Shown here one piece after another: positions 42,001-49,603 of a DNA stretch of 58,750 bases (the stretch's first letter is position 1; the number at the start of each line of letters is the position of its first letter). This DNA comes from CAZEAN01 sp964510225 (GTDB lineage: Bacteria > Planctomycetota > Planctomycetia > Isosphaerales > Isosphaeraceae). A model generated the notes under the pieces. It made no database searches and had not been told where the DNA came from. It saw only the letters and a list, made by a program, of their open reading frames with translations. The stretch spans positions 1 to 58,750 of the forward strand of contig CAZEAN010000021.1 in assembly GCA_964510225.1 (NCBI GenBank), in the 5' to 3' direction. The position numbers were made by a program, and so were the translations under genes.

Positions 42001-42235
42001 TGTCGAGACGGAGTCCCGACTTCTGTTTGGCGGGACCATGACAAGAAACGCACCGGCTCTCCAAGAGTGGTGCAATCTCGGTTTCGAAGGAAACCGGGCG
42101 ACTCACCGGCGTGGGGAGTTCGTCAAGCGTGGTAGGATCCTGACGCGCCATCGCAAGAGATTGGGATAGGTTAATTCCCCCCAACACCAGAACCAATGCC
42201 ATCAACTGCCGACCGTTGACCGATCGCCAACCCAT
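39089..42235 (-). CDS. DUF1549/DUF1553 protein with planctomycete cytochrome c-like domain
   Basis: About 1048 residues from the Met at 42235, which has GGGAGG upstream and begins a signal peptide (V-N-G-R-Q-L-M-A-L-V-L-V-L-G-G-I-N-L). The PSD1 cytochrome-like domain has ESRCVSCHGPAKQKSGLRLD with heme-type C-x-x-C-H and M-P-P-N-G-D-P-L. DUF1549 (LESEAIAPSEEADRATLIRR, FGERWGRHWLDLARYADSDG, and a second C-A-Q-C-H) is followed by a beta-sandwich insert and DUF1553 (LTARVAVNRIWYYLFGQAIV, RRGLYTFFRRTSPYPMLTTF, ASNTPLQALTLLNDEVFVE). First gene of a three-gene operon. These proteins are exported and expanded in planctomycetes, with a suspected role in polymer breakdown; the activity is unproven. Confidence 0.93.
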   Translation of the reverse strand: MGWRSVNGRQLMALVLVLGGINLSQSLAMARQDPTTLDELPTPVSRPVSFETEIAPLLESRCVSCHGPAKQKSGLRLDNEKDAMAGGDLGSAIEPGASAESYLIHKVTGFDGESIMPPNGDPLTDQEVGLLRAWIDQGAHWGSTPEDQESGTAITSDHWSFQPIQRFEPPTVHRSDWVIHPIDQFVLRRLESEAIAPSEEADRATLIRRLSLDLTGLPPKPDDVDAFINDQAPDAYEQLVDRLLASPRFGERWGRHWLDLARYADSDGFEKDRPRPFAYRYRDWVIDAINRDLPYDDFTIEQLAGDLLPDPTLDQKTATGFHRNTLTNTEGGVDQEEYRVAAVIDRVNTTGTTWLGLTVACAQCHTHKYDPILQREYYQLFAFFNTANETNLNAPTPEERAAFDRAKEAFHAEEAELKGAIDSYLRDELPAQQQRWEELSTSQPATSWTPLQILETSAELGTSLRQLDDGSFLAEGARPATETYKIVGETELTGITAIRLEVLPDERFPENGPGRADNGNFVLSEFRVEASPRYEGEQSRKVGLAHPSTDFEQNDWPVASAIDDDPKTGWAVSPQFGTAHKAVFETDLSIGTDCGTRFKIELDQQYGRQHTIGRFRLSVTNSPTPISATPIPEDVAEALALAPEARSEADQRRINIYYESIDLGLAKLKAALVAHQKEVPKLSGAKIRTFVEQKPEDRRVTKMLIRGSFLRPGEPVQADTLGVLQPLKRTEEKEEPDRLDLANWLVEPKNPLTARVAVNRIWYYLFGQAIVPTMDDFGTRGDPPSHPELLDWLASEYQRVGWSRKELIRAIVTSATYRQSSATREHLMDLDPSNTLLARQNRFRLEAESVRDVALAASGLFTDRVGGPSVYPPQPEGIEALTYAGNGRWPVSTGPDRYRRGLYTFFRRTSPYPMLTTFDAPDANICAVGRNASNTPLQALTLLNDEVFVECARALGLAALTESSEDDLEGRLTLVFRCALGRPPEPAEIEILESLYYRLLQGFAASAVDAEALSAKADVPEGSTQAEVAAMIGTARTILNLDEFITRE

Positions 42236-42695
42236 GCGCGACCTCCCCGTCCTCGAACTCAAAAATGCAACCCACTTGATCTTTGGTAGATCAACCGGAG
42301 AATCCAGCAGACTCCCACGCGTTGCAGCAAGGTGTAAACCCAATTGCTCGATTTTGAGTCTGGCAAACATCGGTATCATTGTCAAACTTTTGCGCTGCAA
42401 CGAACTCCAAAGGTCAAGAGGGACGGTTCTGAGACTTACTGCAGTCTTGCTGATGCCGACAAAGTAACACACAAACCAACGATCCTGACTTCTGTCTATG
42501 ACAAAGGCATCCTTGGTCACTCAAGAGAGCGAGGAGGCTTGACCAGGCATCATCAGCAATCGGGTATTCTTTCAATCAACTCTTCAGAATTACCTTGGCA
42601 ATACTACTCCCGACACCGCACGTAATCGCGGCAGTCGTCGAGTCATCACGACCTCGAGGAGTGAGCGATTGTGGTGCGGTGTGGATTCCTGGAGT
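42236..42695. other. Gene-free 5' region of the DUF1549 operon
   Basis: No convincing gene on either strand; short ORFs here are low-complexity frame artefacts. The interval separates two minus-strand genes and should hold the promoter of the DUF1549 operon. No strong -35/-10 pair or hairpin stood out. Confidence 0.4.
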
Positions 42696-44990
42696 TCAAT
42701 CGGCTGTGACAGTAATGGTTCGCTTCGCCTCGTCGACGCTGGACACATCGCCGAAGTCGATCAGATCGACAACACGATCGAGGGGGCCATCGTAGCCCAG
42801 TTTGATCGTTGCTCGCGTCCGATCCCGTCGCATCGAGTGGTTCGTGGCACCGAGCTTGTCCTTCAGTGTGGCGAGAACAGTGGAGCCGTCGAATCGGCTC
42901 CCGATCTCGACTTCGATCACGACCCGATCGGCAATGGGCATGTTCCCATCGAATGGAGATAAAGGTCGAGTGCGGGTGACACTGGGGGGACCTCCTGACC
43001 CTCGCCCATTGCCAAAACGGGGGCCATTTCCAAAGCGGGGGGCATTACCGAAGCGGGAGCCAGGCGACCCCGAAGATGATCCCCGGCGACCCGGTGATCC
43101 CGAAGGTCCGTTGGGGGTGCCTCGACGCTGGGTTGCCGCAGCGAGAGCCCGTTCCCGTCCCGCCGAGGCCGACGACTGCATCTGATCGGCCAAGGTGGGG
43201 GGTGGCGGAAGCTTCGATTGCTCGTACGCCTCCCATCGCTTGGCAAAGGTCTCTTCAAGCCGAGTGTTCTCGGGACGATCCGCAGTATTCCAGTAGGAAT
43301 CGAGGTCCCGAATCGCCTTGAGGAGACCGCCAGAGTCGTTCCGTCGGAGGGCATCCAGGACGAAGAACTCATGGAGGGCGACCGATTCGAAGCCCGCCTC
43401 GCGTGCAGCCTCAAAGTGATTCCGAGCGCCCGAGAACTCTTCCTGCGACTGGGCAGCCAAGCCGAGGACGGTTCGAAGGAACGGATCTCGATAGGTTTCG
43501 TACAACCTGGTTGCCGAATCAACGATCTGCGCGACGTTCGAGGCATAGATTCGAGGCTCGTTGGGAATCATCGTGACGATGATCACGGTCATGTCGGCCC
43601 CGGAGTCCTTGGGAAAATCGTCACGGAACTGCTCGATCAATCCGGTGAGGTCAGTCCTTCGTCCTTCGTTCTGGGCATCCGACGAGCGGTCGAATGGTCC
43701 AAAGGCGGCAGCCTTCGCGATCTCCTCGAGCCGGACCGCCCTGATTCGACTTCGACCATCGGGGTATTTGGAAGCTTCTTCGAACGAACGATCGTCGTTG
43801 ACACGGACCCGGAGCTTCAACGGGTAGTCGCCGAAGACCGAGCCGATGAGCTTAAGGACCCCAGGCTCAGCCTCGCGGACTGGTCGTATCATCGTCCAAC
43901 CGAGTTCGTACATTGGGCCACACGAACGACTCAGGGGCTGTTGGCCGAGCACGTTGACGAGGTCGCTGATCTTCGGCTCCCCCTCGGACTCGTCGATCAA
44001 CAGCATCGCGTAACCGACTCGAGGTGGCAGGATCCCCGCGTTCCACGGTATTATCTCGTCGCGTGAGAATTCCCGACTATAGAGCGAGCCGATCACGTTC
44101 AGACTCTTCAACGGCTGCTCGTACTTCGGGAACCGAAAGAGATTCGGACCGGCCTCCAGAAACTCCTCGAAACTGACGAGTTCGGCCGCAGCTTCCCAGA
44201 CCTCGCGACGATCGAAGATCTCGAACGGAGCCCGGGGCTCGGAATAGTAGCGCACCACGACCCCCCGTTGGCCATCGAATTCGGAGACGCCAATCGTCTG
44301 CCAGAGCCGTTTCCCCCCGTGTGTCGTCGTGCTTGCGAGCGCGTACTTGGACGCTTCACGAAGCACCTGCTTCGCGCTGAGGTCGTAGCGCTGAGAAATG
44401 TAGCAACCCTTGGAGCCCATCTGACGCTCGTGGAACGCGTCACGGTCAATCATCCCGAGCGCGGCGGGCACGTCTCGGACCCGTGCATAAGCAAGGAACT
44501 CGTCGACAAGCTTCAGCGCGGGATCGGTCGTGTTCCCTGTTGAGGGCTCCGCAACCGCATTCGAACCTCCTCCAGTCCCGAGATTCGGGAGGGGTTCGAA
44601 GTTCCGCTCGATCGTCGCCTCGGGCGTTCGGAAGAGTGAAGAGAGCAGCCCCGATCCGAGCCAGAGTACGAACGCGATCGCCAGCGCGGCCCCCACGCCG
44701 ACCAACGGCCACTTCGACAGTCCACGACTCCGTGTCACCGCACCCCGTCCTCCGCTTCTTGATGCCGAGCGATTGGGGAGGTCGAAAGGCAGTGGGTCCG
44801 GGTCTCCGAAATCATCGGTGAACCGATTAAACGGGTCTGGATCGACTGGAGGATCAGGAGACGGCTCGCTCGATCCTGGGAACGGCACCTGGAGTGCAGC
44901 TTCGCAACGGGGACACTTTACCCGCTTGCCTGCGAATTGATCGGGAGCCTTCAGGACGGCTCCGCAAGAGCATCGGACATGGATCGACAT
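42696..44990 (-). CDS. Zinc-ribbon membrane protein with helical and R-F-G-N repeat regions
   Basis: 764 residues. The N-terminus is a zinc ribbon (I-H-V-R-C-S-C-G then K-C-P-R-C-E) followed by an acidic Pro/Asp linker, a membrane helix (WPLVGVGAALAIAFVLWLGS), a Gly/Asn linker and a large external region. About 480-610 is TPR-like (FLRTVLGLAAQSQEEFSGAR, FFVLDALRRNDSGGLLKAIR). A low-complexity stretch follows with R-F-G-N-A-P / R-F-G-N-G-P repeats (DNA about 43000-43070). The C-terminal domain (NMPIADRVVIEVEIGSRFDG, VDLIDFGDVSSVDEAKRTIT) is ferredoxin-like. This ribbon-plus-helix front end is common in planctomycete membrane proteins. Function is unknown. Confidence 0.8.
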   Translation of the reverse strand: MSIHVRCSCGAVLKAPDQFAGKRVKCPRCEAALQVPFPGSSEPSPDPPVDPDPFNRFTDDFGDPDPLPFDLPNRSASRSGGRGAVTRSRGLSKWPLVGVGAALAIAFVLWLGSGLLSSLFRTPEATIERNFEPLPNLGTGGGSNAVAEPSTGNTTDPALKLVDEFLAYARVRDVPAALGMIDRDAFHERQMGSKGCYISQRYDLSAKQVLREASKYALASTTTHGGKRLWQTIGVSEFDGQRGVVVRYYSEPRAPFEIFDRREVWEAAAELVSFEEFLEAGPNLFRFPKYEQPLKSLNVIGSLYSREFSRDEIIPWNAGILPPRVGYAMLLIDESEGEPKISDLVNVLGQQPLSRSCGPMYELGWTMIRPVREAEPGVLKLIGSVFGDYPLKLRVRVNDDRSFEEASKYPDGRSRIRAVRLEEIAKAAAFGPFDRSSDAQNEGRRTDLTGLIEQFRDDFPKDSGADMTVIIVTMIPNEPRIYASNVAQIVDSATRLYETYRDPFLRTVLGLAAQSQEEFSGARNHFEAAREAGFESVALHEFFVLDALRRNDSGGLLKAIRDLDSYWNTADRPENTRLEETFAKRWEAYEQSKLPPPPTLADQMQSSASAGRERALAAATQRRGTPNGPSGSPGRRGSSSGSPGSRFGNAPRFGNGPRFGNGRGSGGPPSVTRTRPLSPFDGNMPIADRVVIEVEIGSRFDGSTVLATLKDKLGATNHSMRRDRTRATIKLGYDGPLDRVVDLIDFGDVSSVDEAKRTITVTAD

Positions 44991-45249
44991 CGTCGTCCCT
45001 CCCTTCGCACGTTACGACCCCCAACAAATAACAAACAGATTCGCCGCCCAACGGCAAGAGCACGTTCTTCTTAAGTTCCGTAATTGGTTAATATTTGAAT
45101 ATCCACGAATCATCACTCTCCGGTCCTGATGCGACTTTCCGCAGAGCATTACGAGAGCACGCAACCATGCATCCGGTAGTGTTTCCGAGAGCAAACCGAT
45201 CGGAAAGCCACTTCCTCAAACTGTTGCCGTAGGGGAACCGATTCGTTGA

Positions 45250-46311
45250 TTATGAACTCGCCGCGCGTTGACTCGATTCATGAACATAATCAACGAGCGC
45301 ACGGACGTCATCAACATTAGTCCCCGGGAGCACACCATGGCCAAGATTAAAGATGTGGCCGGGTTTACCCGCGGCTTGATCGAGAATGCGCTGGGCTTGG
45401 CGGTGTTGCTCGTCGCGAGGCCCAAGGAGGACTACGGGATCGAGGTTTCCTTGAACCGCAATGTTGGGGCCAAGGCGACGGCGTGCTTCATCTAGCTCGA
45501 CTCGCCAATCAAGTCCAATGACTGAACCTCCCGCATCCCGTTGCGCTTCAAGTAACGTCGCAGTCCCGGTTCCAAAGTGAATCGTAGGGACAGTTGGCTC
45601 CAGAAGTTGGAAGAGTCGAGTCATCGGAGGCTGCACAAATCGCCGATAATCAGAGGGAGAAAGAGCTCCGATCCAGCTATCAAAAACTTGTAACGCTTGT
45701 GCCCCTGCTGCGACTTGGGCGTTGAGGTAGATAGCCGTGGCATCGACCAGTTGGTCCATCAATCGATTCCAGGCACCTAAGTCTTGGTACATAAACGTTT
45801 TTACACGTTCAAAATTACGTGACGCGCCGCCTTCGATTGCGTAGCAGGCGAGGGTAAAGGGGGCACCGGCGAATCCAATCAAAGGGACCGAGCCGGGCAG
45901 TGCCTTTCGGATGAGTGAGACCGCATCGGTCACGTAGCTTAGTGGGCCCGCGTCAGACATCGGCCGGAGTCGATCAACATCCTTGATTGCTCGGATCGGG
46001 TTGTGGATGACTGGTCCTTCCCCTTTGGCGAATTCGAGTTCAAATCCCAGGGGTTCGAGGATCAAGAGAATATCGGCAAACAGGATCGCCGCATCGACAC
46101 CGAGACGCTCCGCAGCCGTCACAGTAACTTCAGTGGCGAGTTCCGGCGTTTTGCAGAGCTCCAGAAAACCGACCCGCGACCGGAGTGACCGGTAGTCGGC
46201 CATGTACCGCCCAGCTTGGCGCATTAACCAAATCGGGGTGACGGGGGACGGTTCACCCCGACAGGCACGGAGAAACGGGGAAGCATCAGTTTCAGGTTCG
46301 GAGTTCAACAT
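45250..46311 (-). CDS. hemE: Uroporphyrinogen decarboxylase
   Basis: About 353 residues from the Met at 46311; a GTG at 46353 is an alternative. The enzyme removes four carboxyl groups from uroporphyrinogen III to give coproporphyrinogen III in heme synthesis. Signatures are PIWLMRQAGRYMADYR (substrate Arg residues), AILFADILLILEPLGFELEF with the catalytic Asp, LIGFAGAPFTLACYAIEGG, VFDSWIGALSP and HIFNLGHGVLPGTNVDDVRA. Length is normal for the family. The DUF2617 gene lies 87 bp upstream on the same strand and may be co-transcribed. No other heme genes lie nearby. Confidence 0.95.
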   Translation of the reverse strand: MLNSEPETDASPFLRACRGEPSPVTPIWLMRQAGRYMADYRSLRSRVGFLELCKTPELATEVTVTAAERLGVDAAILFADILLILEPLGFELEFAKGEGPVIHNPIRAIKDVDRLRPMSDAGPLSYVTDAVSLIRKALPGSVPLIGFAGAPFTLACYAIEGGASRNFERVKTFMYQDLGAWNRLMDQLVDATAIYLNAQVAAGAQALQVFDSWIGALSPSDYRRFVQPPMTRLFQLLEPTVPTIHFGTGTATLLEAQRDAGGSVIGLDWRVELDEARRRLGPNIAVQGNLDPVVLLGPRDEQHRQAQRILDQAAGKPGHIFNLGHGVLPGTNVDDVRALVDYVHESSQRAASS

Positions 46312-46398
46312 CCGAGAGGCTCCGAGCGGAGGGCGGGTTGGGGCAGCACCCACCGACGGTCGGTCGCCCTAATTGGTTGGATCAACTCAATCGACCTA

Positions 46399-46956
46399 TC
46401 AGCAACTGGTGGCGGCGAGGACCTCGAAGAGCGACTGCGTTCGGACAATCGCTTGTTCTTCTGGGAAGGTGTGAAACGCTTGCACTGAAAGTCCGCGCTG
46501 CCTGGCATCGACCCGGATGAAGCTTAGTGGAGAAGGAGTGAACCGATTTGTTGATCGGATCTGATGGTAGAGCCCTTTCGCTGCATCACTTGTAAGTTCG
46601 CTACAGAGGTGTCGGAAGACTTCTAGCCCAAGCCATTCCACATCAAAACAGGTCTGGTATTCTGCGACAACCCCCTGCCGGAGTGTCGCGGAACGCTCAT
46701 GCCGGACCGATTCCCGAAACAAGAGACCCCGTTCTGGCAATCTAAGCTGATTTTGACAAAGCACTTCTGTCAAACGGCTTCGCCCTGTCGACCAAGTAAT
46801 CGCATGACCGCCTTCGATAATTCGGAGATCCGCTTTCCAATCCTGGCGCTGGATCCGCTGATGATCTTCAACCCGGAACCAATCCGGATGGATGATTCTA
46901 CCGAAGACTTGAAAGGTTAACTCGGTCACTCGGGACCGACCCGAACTTACACTCAT
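46399..46956 (-). CDS. DUF2617-family protein
   Basis: About 185 residues from the Met at 46956 (M-S-V-S-S-G-R-S-R-V-T-E-L-T-F-Q-V-F-G-R). The pattern fits DUF2617: an opening strand L-T-F-Q-V-F-G-R-I-I-H-P-D-W-F, then DLRIIEGGHAITWSTGRSRL followed by T-E-V-L. A later helical region (VEWLGLEVFRHLCSELTSDA) is followed by a strand-rich end. The fold may hold polyphosphate or nucleotide, but nothing in the sequence proves this. Its position before hemE on the same strand is the only hint of context. Confidence 0.7.
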   Translation of the reverse strand: MSVSSGRSRVTELTFQVFGRIIHPDWFRVEDHQRIQRQDWKADLRIIEGGHAITWSTGRSRLTEVLCQNQLRLPERGLLFRESVRHERSATLRQGVVAEYQTCFDVEWLGLEVFRHLCSELTSDAAKGLYHQIRSTNRFTPSPLSFIRVDARQRGLSVQAFHTFPEEQAIVRTQSLFEVLAATSC

Positions 46957-47181
46957 CCCGACGTCCCCTGTTCGCTGATCTTCCGTGAATGAGCTCCAAC
47001 TGCTCAATCTAATCCAACTGTAAGAAATCCCGATCCGAACACCAACAGTGACTCCCCAGTTCGGGCGAACATCTCGGGATCATGTTGACCAAAGTCACCT
47101 TGACCGTTGCCAATTGTACTCGTAGGTTCCCTCAATAATTGATTTTGCGGGATTTCGACTCGAAAAGGTACTGTACAAACG

Positions 47182-47901
47182 ATGAGCCAAGCCCGACTTC
47201 ATGCATCCGAGGGCCTGATCACACGGGCGTACCACGCCTGGCAGTCTCGTGGAGTCGGATATCTTTGGCACAAGGCACTCCGACGGTCACCCGGACGTTG
47301 GCGACGTTGGAAACGGCGGTTGTTGTATCACGACCCGCGAACCTACTGGACCTGGCGCGGTGGTGAAGATTATTTCCGCGAACAGGAAGACCAGCAAGCT
47401 CGGACCGAGCGATCACTCTGGCTGGCGAAGCAAATCGCTTCGTTTCAACCTCGGTCTATTCTTGAGATTGGGGCCGGCTATGGCAAGCAGCTCAGAGCGA
47501 TTCGACAACAGTTTCACAGCCCGATGGTCGGACTGGATTTCAGCCCCACCCAACTCGCCAAGGCTTCGAACTATCTCCGTGGTCTTAGCGAGGTCAGATT
47601 GGTACTCGGTGATGGTCAGTCTCTGCCATTCCCAGACAATGCATTTGACCTCGTCTTGACCTCTGCGGTGATTCTCCACAATGAGCCCGAGAGGGCTCAG
47701 CGGATCCGAAAGGAAGTTATCCGAGTCGGACGCCAGTGGGCAGTCCATAACGAGGACACGGACATCACCTACAATCGGTTCGGCTACGACACTGCTTCCT
47801 GGTACCGATCGATCGGACTTCAAGTTCTCGAGGACCGCCCGATCCCTGTCGGATCGTCCGCTGAAATCGCTCGATCCCAATTCTGCGTGGCACGACTGTG
47901 A
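47182..47901 (+). CDS. SAM-dependent methyltransferase (class I)
   Basis: 239 residues. An Arg/Trp-rich N-terminal region (about 1-60) precedes the Rossmann-like domain: motif I SILEIGAGYGKQLRAIRQQF, acidic end of strand 2 MVGLDFSPTQLAKA, VRLVLGDGQSLPFPDNAFDL (motif II/III), and LVLTSAVILHNEPERAQRIR. This matches Methyltransf_11-type enzymes. It overlaps the flippase gene by four bases (GTGA), so the two are translationally coupled. It heads a plus-strand cluster for an envelope glycan or lipid, so the acceptor may be a sugar or lipid intermediate. Confidence 0.85.
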   Translation: MSQARLHASEGLITRAYHAWQSRGVGYLWHKALRRSPGRWRRWKRRLLYHDPRTYWTWRGGEDYFREQEDQQARTERSLWLAKQIASFQPRSILEIGAGYGKQLRAIRQQFHSPMVGLDFSPTQLAKASNYLRGLSEVRLVLGDGQSLPFPDNAFDLVLTSAVILHNEPERAQRIRKEVIRVGRQWAVHNEDTDITYNRFGYDTASWYRSIGLQVLEDRPIPVGSSAEIARSQFCVARL

Positions 47902-49531
47902 CCGGCACTGGATCCAGACTTCAGACCCCCGTGACATCGAACGATCCCCGAATACCTAAGGACCACAACAGAGCCAGAGTGGCCCCCAATCGACCTGTTC
48001 TCGACAGCTTGATTGTCACCATTGGTGGATTCCTAGAGCGAAGTGTCGGCACCATCACCGCGCTCGCTTTGAAATGGGGGCTTGATCCGACACAACACGG
48101 GATCTATTCCGGACTCCGGCTCTTCCTTAATCACTCGAACTTATCGGGATTAGGGATCGGTCGAGGTGCGATCCAAGAAATCCCAGTTCTCTGCGGAGCC
48201 GGTCGTGAGAACGACGCGCGCAAGGTCGGAGCCTCAGGGTTCACAGCCTGCGCAATCGGTGCCTTGTGTTACACGATCGTCCTCGTGATGGTGGTGCTTT
48301 GGAGAACCTTGGGGGGTGGATCAGCAACATGGTCTGACCCTATTGGGCGAACCTGGACGATCGGGCTCTTGGTTGTTGCTCTCCTCGTGCTTCTCAAGCG
48401 CTACCAGGATTTTCTGATTGCGCTTCATCGAGCCTACCAGCGATTAGGCCTCATTACCGGATTAGCGATCGCCGACGCGGCCCTCGAGCTTGCCGAAGGT
48501 GCCGCCAGTCGAGGTGGCTGAGNNNNNNNNNNGCGGTTCTGGTGATCGTTGGGCTCTGGTTGGCCGGAATGTGGGGAGTCTTTTGTGCAATTGCAGCCCT
48601 GATGGTGTTCAACGTCTTGGATCTACATCACCGCGATCCGATGCGACCAGGATGGCTCTGGGATACCGAGATCACAAGACGACTCTTCTGGACTGGTGCA
48701 CCAATCATGCTGAATTCAGCAATCTACACCGTCATGATGAGTCTCGATCGGATCCTTCTCCTTAGCCTTGGCTCGAATGGAGCTGAAGCGGCAGGACTTT
48801 ATTCGGTCGCCTGGATGGGGACATCGTGGTGTTTAGACTTCTCCGGGCGAATCTCTCTTGTCATGTACACCTATTTCCAAAGGACGATCGGCCGGACTGG
48901 TGCTCCTACTGAAGTAGCGCAACAAGTGGTGCAGGTCGTCGAAGCCATCGCCGCCCCTCTCGCAGCGGGACTGGCCGTTGCCTATGTTGTCGGCCCTACC
49001 TTCCTGGGATTCATTGTGCCTCGCTACACAGAAGGACTCCCCGCGATTCGCCCCTTGCTTCCTGGTGTTCTCTTACTCGGCTTGGCGCGACCGATCCGTG
49101 AGGCGATGATCGCGGTCGGTCGGCCGATCCCGTTAGCAATCTGCTCGATCCCGGGTCTCATGATCGCGGCAGCGTTAGGAGCTAACGCAGCCCGAGAAGG
49201 CGAGATCGTCGCACTCTCTTTCGGACTCAGTCTTGGCTATGCCGTGTTCTATCTGGCGATCAGTTTGGCCTTCGTCGCTCGTGAGCAAGGATTTCGCCCC
49301 TGGCTCTTTCATCAAGGTCGATTGTCACGAACTATTCTGTGGTATGTCACGGGAGCACTACTTGCAGCCCATCTTCCATTGGGACTTGAGAACTCACGAT
49401 GGTTCGATTTTGGGGCAAGAGTGATGCTGCTTGCACTCTGGGGACTTCCCGGACTCGTACTCTGGGGGAAGTCATACAGTTGGGGTGGACTCTACCGAGG
49501 GAGACCATCGACTCGAAAAGTCGAAGACTGA
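47898..49531 (+). CDS. Polysaccharide flippase (Wzx/MATE-like), interrupted by assembly gap
   Basis: Two partial frames either side of ten Ns (48523-48532) form one multi-helix membrane protein of about 12-14 helices. The first part starts with GTG at 47898 and includes SLIVTIGGFLERSVGTITAL and FTACAIGALCYTIVLVMVVL. It ends against the gap with an in-frame TGA (48519-48521) that may be contig-end error. The second part opens before 48542 (A-V-L-V-I-V-G-L-W-L-A-G-M-W) and includes LFWTGAPIMLNSAIYTVMMS then L-D-R-I-L-L-L-S. Flippases of this kind move lipid-linked glycans across the inner membrane. The true gap length is unknown. Confidence 0.82.
48523..48532. other. Assembly gap (10 N)
   Basis: Ten Ns, likely a scaffolding placeholder of unknown true length, inside the flippase gene. 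Just before it the sequence GCCGCCAGTCGAGGTGGC forms a short inverted repeat, which may explain the contig break. Confidence 0.98.
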
Positions 49532-49603
49532 CGAATCGAAGACTGACCGAAACGAATCACGCCGGTTTCGTGTTGTCACCGATCGTGATGAGGAGTCGCA
49601 TGG

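Noticed and set aside
43218..44066. A 282-codon plus-strand ORF inside the zinc-ribbon gene
   Set aside because: The overlapping minus-strand gene has clear domains; this frame is long only because of GC-rich codon bias.
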